64,000 nucleotides of DNA, taken from contig NZ_OY782578.1 in assembly GCF_963677945.1 (NCBI RefSeq), positions 1,736,001-1,800,000 of the forward strand, written 5' to 3'. Both the position numbers and the translations under genes were made by a program. Position 1 is the stretch's first letter, and each line of letters starts with the position of its first letter. This document shows positions 15,807-25,100 of the stretch, in pieces. The notes below the pieces were generated by a model. It worked only from the letters and a program-made list of their open reading frames with translations, had not been told where the DNA came from and made no database searches. This DNA is from an uncultured Bacteroides sp. Lineage in GTDB: Bacteria > Bacteroidota > Bacteroidia > Bacteroidales > Bacteroidaceae.

Positions 15807-17621
15807 ATGACAAAACGCCTGTTTCTTGCTATATCTTTCTTTATGCTGATTATGTGCGGTTGTAATTTTGATAAATCCGATTCTTTGGATTACTTAAACT
15901 TATCGTATTTTCAAAAGATGAGTGATCCACGGTTTGTGATAGATGGAGAAAAGGTGCATAAAAGGCTATTGAAACTCTGCGTAGAGAGAAGTGTTCATTC
16001 GGCAAAAGATTCGGCATTATACCATTATTATGCAAAAGAGGGTTCTTCTTTATGGCTTACTTCCTATGGAAATTGGACGCGAATAGAACAATTACTCTAT
16101 TGGCTTGAAAATTCCAGGGTACATGGATTAAACCCTGAAAAGTTTTCTGTGTCTAAAATTAAAGCTCGTTTCAGGAAATTGCGTTCTTTGGAAATTAAGA
16201 AGACAGATAACATAAATAAGCTGCTTGCAGAATTGGAGTATGATTTGTCTGCTGCATATCTTCGTTATGTATGTGGAATGAGTTATGGCTTTATTAGTCC
16301 GGGTAGGGTACTAAATAATATTGATGAAGCAGAACTTAAACCGGGAGAAGTCATAGATTCGCTGGCTCCGCCAAAGATGAAAGTTTACTATTCCATTCCT
16401 CTGAAGAGGTATAATAGGAAATTTGTGAATAATGCTTTAGATGCAGTAAAAGGAGATTTGAATACTTTTATGCTGACGGTTCAGCCAAAAGATCCTTTTT
16501 ATTTGCGTTTACAGAAGGAATACGTAAGGTTGGCAGCTCAGAAAAACAATTCTTTCAAAGAGATACCGGATATTGGAAAGTTGGTACTGAAAGAGGGAGA
16601 TGTTAATGAAGTGCTGCCTTTGATAGCAGAGCGGCTTATGAATTTAGGATATCTGCCACGTATTGAGCATGCTGAGAGTATTTATTCTTCTTTATCATCC
16701 GATTTGTTGAATGCAGTCAATGAATTCAGAAGAAGAAATAATTTGCCGGTGAATAATACAATTGGTAGTTACACCATTGGAATGCTGAATCGACCATTGA
16801 GTTATTACAAAAACATATTGGCGGTGAATATGGAGCGAGCAAGATGGCAGAAAAGAATGAGTAAAGGGTCTAAATATGTTGAAGTGAATATTGCGAATTT
16901 TACTCTGAAGGCCGTGGATGAACGAGTTGACTCTTTGCTGGAAATGAAGGTGTGTTGTGGTACTTATGAAAATAAGACTCCTCTTCTGGCAAGTAAAATT
17001 GTCTATATGCAGATGAATCCTTATTGGAATGTACCTCAATCAATTATCCGCAAAGAAATTATACCATCATTTCTTGCAGACCCTGCTTATTTCGAAAAGC
17101 ATCAGATGAAGGTTTACGATAAGGAAGGAAATGAAGTTAATCCGCTTTCTGTTAAATGGACTAGTTACGAAAACGAAGTAATACCATTTAGTGTAAAGCA
17201 GGAAAAAGGAGAAGGAAACTCATTAGGAAGACTTATATTTCGTTTTCCAAATACTTTTGCTGTTTATCTGCACGATACACCTTCGCGCTGGGCCTTTATG
17301 AAAGAAAACAGAGCGTTGAGTCATGGTTGTGTGCGACTTGAGAAACCGCTCGATTTTGCTTTTTTTCTTTTAAAGAAAAAGGATGAAAAGATGATGGATA
17401 AAATAAGAATTTCGATTGATGTTCCTCCTAAAACAAAGCAAGGGAAGGAATTATTGGAATTTCCCGAATATAAGCCAATGAAAGCGTTTAGCTTTCCGGA
17501 AGCAGTTCCGCTTTTCTTAGATTATTATACCATAGTTATGTCTAAAGATGGCATGCTGAATTATTGCGATGATATTTATAAATTTGACAGGCCTTTATTG
17601 AAGGAACTAAGAAAAATATAA
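15807..17621 (+). CDS. L,D-transpeptidase of YcbB (LdtD) type, lipoprotein
   Basis: 604 residues from the ATG at 15807. The N-terminus MTKRLFLAISFFMLIMCGC looks like a lipoprotein signal with Cys at residue 19. An N-terminal scaffold domain (about 60-270) is followed by a peptidoglycan-binding helical repeat (about 300-350, LNAVNEFRRRNNLPVN) and the YkuD catalytic domain with YLHDTPSRWAF and SHGCVRLEKP, catalytic Cys near residue 508. YcbB-type enzymes make 3-3 crosslinks in peptidoglycan or attach proteins to it in the periplasm. It is followed at 11 bp by an ECF sigma factor, so cell-wall remodelling is probably tied to an envelope-stress response. Confidence 0.9.
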   Translation: MTKRLFLAISFFMLIMCGCNFDKSDSLDYLNLSYFQKMSDPRFVIDGEKVHKRLLKLCVERSVHSAKDSALYHYYAKEGSSLWLTSYGNWTRIEQLLYWLENSRVHGLNPEKFSVSKIKARFRKLRSLEIKKTDNINKLLAELEYDLSAAYLRYVCGMSYGFISPGRVLNNIDEAELKPGEVIDSLAPPKMKVYYSIPLKRYNRKFVNNALDAVKGDLNTFMLTVQPKDPFYLRLQKEYVRLAAQKNNSFKEIPDIGKLVLKEGDVNEVLPLIAERLMNLGYLPRIEHAESIYSSLSSDLLNAVNEFRRRNNLPVNNTIGSYTIGMLNRPLSYYKNILAVNMERARWQKRMSKGSKYVEVNIANFTLKAVDERVDSLLEMKVCCGTYENKTPLLASKIVYMQMNPYWNVPQSIIRKEIIPSFLADPAYFEKHQMKVYDKEGNEVNPLSVKWTSYENEVIPFSVKQEKGEGNSLGRLIFRFPNTFAVYLHDTPSRWAFMKENRALSHGCVRLEKPLDFAFFLLKKKDEKMMDKIRISIDVPPKTKQGKELLEFPEYKPMKAFSFPEAVPLFLDYYTIVMSKDGMLNYCDDIYKFDRPLLKELRKI

Positions 17622-17632
17622 CAGAAAAGAAT

Positions 17633-18187
17633 ATGACTCCATCTTATAATGAGAAAGAAGTATTGTTGCTGCTACAGCATGAGGATACCCAAAAAGAGGC
17701 ATTCTCCAGAATTGTAGCACAATACAGTGAGCAGCTTTACTGGCAAATCCGGCGAATGGTGCTCTCTCACGAAGATGCGAATGACTTGTTGCAGAATACT
17801 TTTATTAAAGCCTGGACTAATATAGATTATTTTCGGGCCGAATCAAAACTCTCGACCTGGCTGTATCGCATAGCACTAAATGAATGCCTTACTTTTCTGA
17901 ATAAGCAGAGGGCGACATCTTTGGTGTCTATTGATGAGCCGGAGGCTGATGCAGTGAGCACATTGGAAGGGGATCCTTACTTTTCGGGCGATGAAGCACA
18001 GGTTTTGCTTCAAAAGGCATTGCTCACTTTGCCCGAAAAGCAGCGAATGGTATTTAACCTGAAATATTTTCAGGAAATGAAATATGAAGATATGTCGGAT
18101 GTCTTTGGTACCTCTGTTGGGGCATTAAAAGCTTCATATCATCATGCGGTGAAGAAAATAGAAAGTTTTTTAAAAGATTCTTTTTAA
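17633..18187 (+). CDS. ECF-type RNA polymerase sigma factor
   Basis: 184 residues. Region 2 (about 20-90): FSRIVAQYSEQLYWQIRRM, HEDANDLLQNTFIKAW, SKLSTWLYRIALNECL. Region 4 (about 120-180): LPEKQRMVFNLKYFQEMKYE, FGTSVGALKASYHHAVKKI. It starts 11 bp after the L,D-transpeptidase and is followed by a single-pass membrane protein likely to restrain it and a Spy/CpxP-like periplasmic protein. This order resembles an envelope-stress module. Confidence 0.92.
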   Translation: MTPSYNEKEVLLLLQHEDTQKEAFSRIVAQYSEQLYWQIRRMVLSHEDANDLLQNTFIKAWTNIDYFRAESKLSTWLYRIALNECLTFLNKQRATSLVSIDEPEADAVSTLEGDPYFSGDEAQVLLQKALLTLPEKQRMVFNLKYFQEMKYEDMSDVFGTSVGALKASYHHAVKKIESFLKDSF

Positions 18188-18238
18188 ACCTTTTGTGTTA
18201 CGTAGAGTCTAAGAAATATAGAGAAGGAGAGATAAGAT

Positions 18239-18607
18239 ATGAAAGAAGAAGATGAAATATTGAGAAAGTGCGGCACCGGTAACCCGTTTACCGTCCCCGA
18301 TGGCTACTTTGATCACTTCAAAGAGAATATTATTGAGCAACTGCCTGAGAAGGTAGATCAGCCTACTGTAAAACATCACATCACGAGGTGGAGCAGAGTA
18401 AAGCCATGGTTCTATATGACGGCAGTTTTTGCCGGGATGCTATTAGGCGTTCGTTTAATGCTGAATTTAACATCAGGAAGTGAATCTTCAGAAACGTCGA
18501 AACATGCTGAAACAGAAATAGTAACAGATCGATACGTGGAAACAATGATTGATCATTCAATGATGGATGATTATTCCTTATATGAATGTTTAACGGAAGC
18601 TGAATAG
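18239..18607 (+). CDS. Probable anti-sigma factor (single-pass membrane)
   Basis: 122 residues with one central membrane segment (about 57-76, PWFYMTAVFAGMLLGVRLML), a cytoplasmic N-terminal part containing NPFTVPDGYFDHFKENIIEQL, and a short acidic C-terminal part predicted outside the cytoplasm. The VPDGYFxxF element occurs in Bacteroidota proteins encoded immediately after ECF sigma genes, so an anti-sigma or co-regulator role is inferred from topology and position rather than from a known domain. A Shine-Dalgarno-like AAGGAG (18224-18229) precedes the ATG at 9 bp, which is not common in this group. Confidence 0.72.
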   Translation: MKEEDEILRKCGTGNPFTVPDGYFDHFKENIIEQLPEKVDQPTVKHHITRWSRVKPWFYMTAVFAGMLLGVRLMLNLTSGSESSETSKHAETEIVTDRYVETMIDHSMMDDYSLYECLTEAE

Positions 18608-18632
18608 AGGCTGCTATAAATAGAGAAAGGAT

Positions 18633-19073
18633 ATGAAAAGATTATTTTTAGTGTTAATGGTTTCTTTTATTGGAATAATAGGAGCCTTTGCACAAGATGG
18701 CCATAGGTCAAAGATGTCTCCGGAAGAGTTTCGTCAGAAACAAGAAGCTTTTATAACTGATAAAGCAGAGTTGACGCAAGATGAAGCTGCAAAATTTTTC
18801 CCGATATATTTTGAGTTGCAGGAAAAGAAAAGAGCATTGAATGACAGAGCATGGTCTCAGATAAGAAGAGGAAAAAAGGAAAAAATGACTGAAACAGAGT
18901 ATGAAGCCATTATAACCAATGTTTTGAATGCTCGTATTGCTTCCGATAAATTGGAAAAAGCATATTTTTATAGATTTAAAGGAATTCTTTCCTGCGAAAA
19001 GATTTTTAAAGTTCAGGGAGCTGAAATGCGTTTCCATAGGGAATTGCTTAAAGATTTTGGTCGTAAACCCTAA
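18633..19073 (+). CDS. Spy/CpxP-like periplasmic stress protein
   Basis: 146 residues with a clear signal peptide (MKRLFLVLMVSFIGIIGAFA). The mature part is helical and highly charged, with MSPEEFRQKQEAFITDKAEL and LTQDEAAKFFPIYFELQEKK, the LTxxEAxxFxPxYxxLQ pattern of small Bacteroidota proteins distantly like Spy/CpxP chaperones or metal sensors. In E. coli such proteins are periplasmic feedback sensors of envelope stress. It ends the operon formed with the L,D-transpeptidase, the ECF sigma and the probable anti-sigma, so it may be both target and sensor of that system. Confidence 0.75.
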   Translation: MKRLFLVLMVSFIGIIGAFAQDGHRSKMSPEEFRQKQEAFITDKAELTQDEAAKFFPIYFELQEKKRALNDRAWSQIRRGKKEKMTETEYEAIITNVLNARIASDKLEKAYFYRFKGILSCEKIFKVQGAEMRFHRELLKDFGRKP

Positions 19074-19108
19074 CCAGAAGAAAGTAGATTTATTTTTTGA
19101 GAGAAATT

Positions 19109-19149
19109 AAGTGGAAGTGCCTTAGGTGGGTATTTCCACTTTTTGTTTT
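19109..19149 (+). terminator. Terminator after the Spy-like gene
   Basis: AAGTGGAA (19109-19116) pairs with TTCCACTT (19134-19141), followed by TTTGTTTTT. Partial inner pairing extends the stem. Ends the 15807-19073 operon. Confidence 0.72.
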
Positions 19150-19247
19150 TGTATAAATTCAATTGTTTCTATGTATTTTTGCACCTGCATATAATTTTTT
19201 TGTGGATCTGCTTTATAATTTATAAACTATTCGCCTGCTATTTTTAA

Positions 19248-19339
19248 TTTGATATACATCTAAGCTAGTGTTTGATATACATCGAAATATAGCTTTGATA
19301 TACATCAAACACTAGCTTAGATGTACATCGAAAATAAAA
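19248..19339. repeat. Array B: four dyad units at 23 bp period
   Basis: TTTGATATACATC occurs exactly at 19248, 19271 and 19294, and as TTAGATGTACATC at 19317: an exact 23 bp period with 10-bp spacers. The core GATATACATC is an imperfect palindrome and the fourth copy GATGTACATC a perfect one. Spacers 1 and 3 are also related by inversion (CTAAGCTAG versus CTAGCTTAG), giving a larger inverted repeat of about 34 bp with four mismatches. A degenerate fifth start may follow at 19340. It lies 99 bp after a terminator and about 300 bp before the first PUL gene. Confidence 0.8.
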
Positions 19340-19413
19340 TTTGATTAAACTAAATTAAACTTTTTAATAGTAATTAAAAAAATAAGAAACCTGATTCCAT
19401 GTCAATTACATTA

Positions 19414-19520
19414 TTAGTGGCAGATCTAATAATTTAGTAGCAGATAATGCGTAAAACAAATTTATCTGCTACTTGTTATTTTACTTATAAGCAATAAGTT
19501 AACCTTAAAAAGTAGCAGGT
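19414..19520. repeat. Scattered TTAGTRGCAGAT repeats with a 12-bp inverted pair
   Basis: TTAGTGGCAGAT (19414-19425), TTAGTAGCAGAT (19434-19445), its inverse at 19462-19473, and AAGTAGCAGGT (19510-19520). Arms 19436-19447 and 19462-19473 are perfectly complementary over 12 bp. Unlike array B there is no fixed period. The stretch lies in the leader of the PUL. The rest of the 19150-19633 intergenic region shows nothing else I can name. Confidence 0.5.
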
Positions 19521-19633
19521 GGAACATTTTTTTTATTTTTTTTTATTTTAGTGATTACAGATGATATGTTGGTACGTCCTATATAGTGATGTGAAAAAAA
19601 TATCTTTTTGAATCCAACTCTATAAATAGAAAT

Positions 19634-20560
19634 ATGAAATTAATAAATAGGCTTATTTTCAGACGTATAGCCTTGTTTTGCTTTGTCCTGTCATTATCTC
19701 TCAGTCTCTATAGCCGGACAGAGGGAAATATGTCTTCTGCTGATAAGAAAAAATCCAGATATAAAATAGCAGCTTGTGACTGGATGATTTTGAAAAGACA
19801 AAAAATTGGTTCATTCCAGTTAGTTAGAGAACTAAATGGAGATGGCGTTGAGGTTGATATGGGAGGTTTGGGAAATCGTGACTCATTCGATAACAAACTG
19901 AGACAGGTTCATTTTCAGAAACTGTTTAAAGAAGAAGCAGCCAAATATAACCTGGAAATTCCTTCAATTGCAATGTCAGGCTTTTATTCACAGTCTTTTG
20001 TGAAAAGGGCTAATTATAAAGAACTAACTCAAGATTGTATTCAAACTATGATTGCTATGGGAGCAAAAGTAGCTTTTCTTCCACTTGGAGTTGGGTGTGA
20101 CTTAACAAAGAATCCGGAAATTCGTTCAGAATTAGTAAATCGCTTAAAGGTAGTAGGTAATATGGCTCAGGAAGCAGGAGTCGTAATTGGAATTGAAACA
20201 TCTCTCGATGCCAAAGGAGATATTGAACTTCTGAAGGAAATAAATTCACCAGCTATAAAAATCTATTATAATTTTCAGAATCCACTTGTAGCTGGGCGCA
20301 ATTTGTATAAAGAGCTTAAGAAACTCGGTAAGAATCGTATTTGCCAGATACATTGCACCGACACCGATGATGTTTTACTACAATACAATAAACGATTGAA
20401 TATGAATAAAGTGAAAGAAACCCTTGATAAGATGGGGTGGAACGGGTGGCTTGTTGTAGAGAGATCCCGGGATAAGAATGATCCACGTAACGTGAAGAAA
20501 AATTTTGGAATGAATATTAGTTATCTAAAACAGATATTTCAAAATGAAACCTTTGAATAA
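19634..20560 (+). CDS. Exported TIM-barrel sugar isomerase/epimerase-like protein
   Basis: 308 residues. A hydrophobic N-terminal segment (about 11-28, RIALFCFVLSLSLSLYS) suggests export, unusual for a fold normally cytosolic. The rest is a xylose isomerase-like (AP endonuclease 2) TIM barrel: KIAACDWMI, VEVDMGGLG, GVVIGIETSLD with the metal-binding Glu, QIHCTDTD with His/Asp, and a final WLVVERSRD Glu. A usual Asp ligand in the fifth strand is replaced (IYYNFQN), so metal binding may be altered. First gene of the PUL, 99 bp before the beta-helix lipoprotein. Could be a sugar isomerase acting in the periplasm or a non-catalytic relative. Confidence 0.8.
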   Translation: MKLINRLIFRRIALFCFVLSLSLSLYSRTEGNMSSADKKKSRYKIAACDWMILKRQKIGSFQLVRELNGDGVEVDMGGLGNRDSFDNKLRQVHFQKLFKEEAAKYNLEIPSIAMSGFYSQSFVKRANYKELTQDCIQTMIAMGAKVAFLPLGVGCDLTKNPEIRSELVNRLKVVGNMAQEAGVVIGIETSLDAKGDIELLKEINSPAIKIYYNFQNPLVAGRNLYKELKKLGKNRICQIHCTDTDDVLLQYNKRLNMNKVKETLDKMGWNGWLVVERSRDKNDPRNVKKNFGMNISYLKQIFQNETFE

Positions 20561-20658
20561 TAAATCTTAGTTCTATGAATCAAAAAAGAAAAATGGAACA
20601 AATTACTGGAAATAGAAAAGAAATATAATTTGTTAATGTTAAATTTAAAATTTTGTCA

Positions 20659-22131
20659 ATGAGAAAAAGAAAAGTTTATTCTGTAAAGAATACAACGCTA
20701 TTCTTTCGAAGAAAAATGTATGCCTTGGTTACATTGGGCCTTGGTATTTTTCTTTTTGTATCTTGTGCCAATGATGGATTCGACAGTGATGAAAAATTTT
20801 CATCCGATGTAGTGAATGCTACCCTTGAATCTCCTAAGGCAGAAGATATTGTGATTACACCGAGTGCAGATGGCGCTAAAGTCGCTGTTAAATGGCCGGT
20901 GGTTTATGGTGCGGGTGGATATCAGTTCTCTTTGTATATTGTTGATGATCCTAATAATCCGGTTGCTGTTGGTACAGAAAATGAGATTGTAGATGGTTGT
21001 TCTGCAACACGTGCATTAGAGGAAGATACGAAGTATAAGGTTGTTATTAAGACAATGGGCAATACTAAATATAATAATAGTGATGCTCAGGCTTCAACTG
21101 AAGTTTCTTATTCTACATTGTTACCAACTTATGCAACAATTCCTAACGGTTCTGATATAACAGCATATTTTGCAAACAATCCTATTCCGGATAGTGCTGA
21201 TGAACTGGCTTATAATTTAGAAGTTGGAGGTACTTATACCATGTCTGGGGTTGTAGATTTCGGAAATCATAAGGTTACATTCCGTGGAGATAAAATCAAT
21301 CATCCTAAGGTAACTTATGGTGCGGCAGCAAGACTTTGTACTTCTGCAGGTTTGAAGATTAAGTTTATCGACTTCGACTGTAGTGCTCAAGATGGCCTTG
21401 CAGCAGATGCTTCGTTCTTATCTTTAAGTGCAACTCCTGCTATACCTTTAGGCACTGGTAGTTACTATATTATAACAGATCCTATTGTTGTTCAATCTTG
21501 TAAGGTTACAGGTGTTAAAGGCTATATTTTCTACAATAATCAGAAGAAATATTGTGTGAAGACATTCCTTATGAAGAATGACATATTCCAATGTAATTCG
21601 GCTCAAACAGCAACAGCGTATATCTACTTTAATAAAGGAGATGGAGCTATCAATGATTTTACAGCTCAAAATTCAACTTTTTATGATCTAAGTGCTACAG
21701 GAAATAAATATTTCATTCAGTATGGTAGTTCTGCGCGTCCTGATAGACCTGGCTTTATTTCTGGAAGTCTGAATTTCAATAACAATACTTTCTACAATAT
21801 TGCTAATAAGGGACAAATGGGTAACTACAATAGCATGAGAAGTAATAAAGTTTATTTTAATCTTGCACAAAATATATTCTATAACTGTGGCTCAGGTGAA
21901 GTTTGCCGTCGTTTTATGGGAGGTGGTACAGGTATGATTACAACTTTTAGTAAAAACTCATATTGGTATAATGGAGCTTTCTCTACCGCAGAACTTACTT
22001 ATGATAAGAGCAATACTGCTATTCAAACAGAGCCTACTTTCAATAGTGCAGCGACTGGTGACTTTACTGTAACAAGTGCCGATCATCAAACTGCAAGATG
22101 TGGTGATCCACGTTGGCTGCCTACGGAATAA
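20659..22131 (+). CDS. Surface lipoprotein, FnIII plus beta-helix (DUF4957/DUF5123-like)
   Basis: About 490 residues from the ATG at 20659; a TTG two codons earlier is less likely. The lipoprotein Cys is in FLFVSCANDG (near residue 36). An FnIII-like domain (about 50-155: VAVKWPVVYGAGGYQFSLYI, YKVVIKTMG) leads into a right-handed parallel beta-helix (about 190-480) resembling pectate-lyase-fold DUF4957/DUF5123 proteins, with repeating turns such as FNNNTFYNIANK and QNIFYNCGSGE. No lyase catalytic Arg/Lys set is evident, so glycan binding at the cell surface is more likely than cleavage. It is 30 bp upstream of SusC and probably part of the same surface complex. Confidence 0.8.
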   Translation: MRKRKVYSVKNTTLFFRRKMYALVTLGLGIFLFVSCANDGFDSDEKFSSDVVNATLESPKAEDIVITPSADGAKVAVKWPVVYGAGGYQFSLYIVDDPNNPVAVGTENEIVDGCSATRALEEDTKYKVVIKTMGNTKYNNSDAQASTEVSYSTLLPTYATIPNGSDITAYFANNPIPDSADELAYNLEVGGTYTMSGVVDFGNHKVTFRGDKINHPKVTYGAAARLCTSAGLKIKFIDFDCSAQDGLAADASFLSLSATPAIPLGTGSYYIITDPIVVQSCKVTGVKGYIFYNNQKKYCVKTFLMKNDIFQCNSAQTATAYIYFNKGDGAINDFTAQNSTFYDLSATGNKYFIQYGSSARPDRPGFISGSLNFNNNTFYNIANKGQMGNYNSMRSNKVYFNLAQNIFYNCGSGEVCRRFMGGGTGMITTFSKNSYWYNGAFSTAELTYDKSNTAIQTEPTFNSAATGDFTVTSADHQTARCGDPRWLPTE

Positions 22132-22161
22132 TCATTAATAAGCAAACTAAGAAGAATAAAT

Positions 22162-25100
22162 ATGAAAAGAAAATATATAATCAGTTTATGTCTGAGTTTA
22201 TTGATGGCATTTTTTGCTATGCCGGCTCTTGCTCAAGACAGAACAGTAAAGGGAACTGTCGTTGATGAAAACGGAGAGCCTATTATTGGTGCTTCTGTTA
22301 CCGTAAAAGGCGTAGCTTCTAAAGGTACAGTTACAGATCTTAATGGACAATATACTTTGTCTGTGCCTAAAGATGCTAAGTTAACAGTTTCTTTTATTGG
22401 TTACAAAAGCCAGGTTGTAACTGGTGGTGACGTCATTATGAAGCAAGATGAAACAACTCTGAATGAGGTTGTTGTTGTTGGTTATGGCGCTCAAAAGAAA
22501 GCCCATCTTACCGGATCTGTTGCAACGGTGCCTATGGATGAAATTAAAGATTTGGCTGCAGGTGGTTTGGCTAGTACATTGAGCGGATTGATCAATGGTG
22601 TTAGTGTTAGCGGCGGAATGTCTCGTCCGGGTGAAAATGCTACAATCTATGTCCGTGATACCAATTCTTTATCAGAAGTTCATAGTACAGCTCAACAACC
22701 ATTGTTTGTTATCGATGGCTATATTTATCCAAACGATGTTAAGGTTGGTTTAGGTACACAAAATCTTGGAGCTGAAGCGTTCAATAATTTGGATCCTTCA
22801 GAAGTAGAAAGTATTTCTATATTGAAAGATGCATCGGCTGCTGTTTATGGAGCCCGTGCTGCAAATGGTGTAATCCTGGTTACAACTAAAAAAGGAAAAA
22901 TGGGAACTCCAAGCATCTCTTATTCAGGAACATTTGGTTTTGCCGATGAAGTTGCTCGTCCTAAAATGTTGAGTGCTTACAATTACGGTCGCCTTTATAA
23001 TGCTGTAGCTGATGCTGACCCAACTAAAACAGATTTGAACCGTAAAACAGGTCTTTATCAAGCTGACGAACTAGAAGCAATGAAGGGTCTGAATTATGAT
23101 TTGCTCGATAAATACTGGAAGGTAGCAACAACAGCAAAACATAGCGTTAATATAAGCGGTGCTTCAGAGAAAGCTAACTATTTTGCAGGAATCTCTTATT
23201 TTGATCAAAATGCCAATTTAGGTAATCTGGATTATAATCGCTGGAATTATCGTGCCGGTGTAGATGTTAACGTTAGTAAATGGTTAAAGGCTGGCATGTC
23301 TGTCTCGGGAGATTATGGAAAGAAAAATACTCCTTATATTAAAGTAGGTGGTTCAAGCAGTGAAAAAGACTATACGTTGTTGCTTACTCGTCCTCGCTAT
23401 ATCCCTGAAACTGTTGGCGGTTATGCAATTTCTGCTTATGGTATAAGCGATTCACGAAAAGATGATGATCAGGAATATTCTTATTCTTTGATGCAAAACA
23501 ATGGAGATTATAGTCGCTCAATGAACTCTAATCTTACTTTAAATGGTAATGTAGAATATGATTTCGGCTGGAATAAAATCTTAAAAGGTTTGAAGTTGCG
23601 TTTGTCTTATGCCAAGAGTATTAATTCAGATAAAACGAATCAATTCGGTTCAACCTATAATATTTATAAAATGGTAAACCGTACAGGTAGCGAAAGTCAT
23701 TTATATACTCCGGTTGGCGATGGCGATTATAATTCATATTTAACAGAAAGTAATTTTCTTAAGCAAACTATTGCTAACGGTGATCCAAGTCAGTTAAACC
23801 GTAGTATGACAAGAACTGATAACTATCAGTTAAACTTTACTGCATCTTATAGTCGTGACTTTGGCAAGCATCATGTAAGCGGACTTTTCTCTATTGAAAA
23901 ATCAGAAGCAGAGAATGAATACCTTTATGCTATGGTTTCTAACCCTTATGATTTTACAACAGGCCAGTCAAACTCAGCTATTGGAGATACAAAAGTTGTA
24001 ACCTTCACTCGTGGCGAGTCTGGTACAATGTCTTATATCGGTCGTTTAAATTATGCTTATTCTGGTAAATACTTATTCGAAGTTTTACTTCGCTCTGATG
24101 CTTCTACAAAGTTTGCTCCTAAGAATTATTGGGGTTTATTCCCTTCTGCTAGTGCCGGTTGGATTATTTCAGAAGAAGAATGGTTTAAGAAAGCTGCTCC
24201 ATGGATTGAGTTCTTGAAGGTGCGTGCTTCTTTAGGACTAACAGGTCGTGATAATGCAGAACCTTGGCAATGGATGCAGGTTTATGCTCAGGATGCAGAT
24301 AAAGGTGTAGTATTTGGCTCAAGCACAAATACCGATGCTAGCAACCGTATTACTATAAATAAGAATAATTCAGCACTTAACCGTGATGTACATTGGGATA
24401 AGTCTTACAAGGCAAACGTTGGTGTTGATATGAATGTATTAGATAGTCGTTTGCAAATGACTTTTGAGACTTATCGCGAATGGAATCGTGATATGTTGAT
24501 GAACATTGCTCAAGTTATTCCGGGAACTGTCGGAACTCAATCTGCTGATCTTAACTTGGGCGAAATGGATAGTTGGGGTTATGAAGTAGGCTTAACATGG
24601 CGTGATAAAATTGGCAAAGATTTCAAATATCATGTTGGAATCAATACCGGTTATGGTGATAATAAAGTTCTTAATATGGACTTTGAGAAAGAATTTATTT
24701 ATCGTCAGATACAAAAAGGACATCGTTCTGATGTTGGTACCTGGGGTATGCAATGTTTAGGTATGTTCCGTAGCTTCCAGGATATTGAAGAGTACTTCAC
24801 TAAATATAATATTACTTCTTATTTAGGAATGGCAAAAGACAAGGTTCGTCCAGGTATGCTTATCTATAAAGATGTAAGAGGTGCTCAACAAGCTGATGGT
24901 ACTTATGCTGCACCAGATGGTATTGTTGATAAAGATAACGACCAGGTTGCTTTATCAAGTCGTAGCAATCCTTATGGATTTACTTCAAACTTCGGAGCAG
25001 AATGGAAAAACTTCTCTATCTCGGCTCAGGTTAATGCAAGTTGGGGTGGTTATAGTTTAATACCTTCTTCTGCATTGAAACCTGGTGATGGCTTGGAATT

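Noticed and set aside
17633-18607. ECF sigma/anti-sigma as regulator of the SusC/SusD pairs
   Set aside because: Neither SusC has the N-terminal STN domain needed for that signalling route, and the sigma operon is closed by a terminator before the PUL.
19248-19339. Possible CRISPR array
   Set aside because: Repeats of 13 bp and spacers of 10 bp are far too short, spacers are related to each other, and no cas genes are present.
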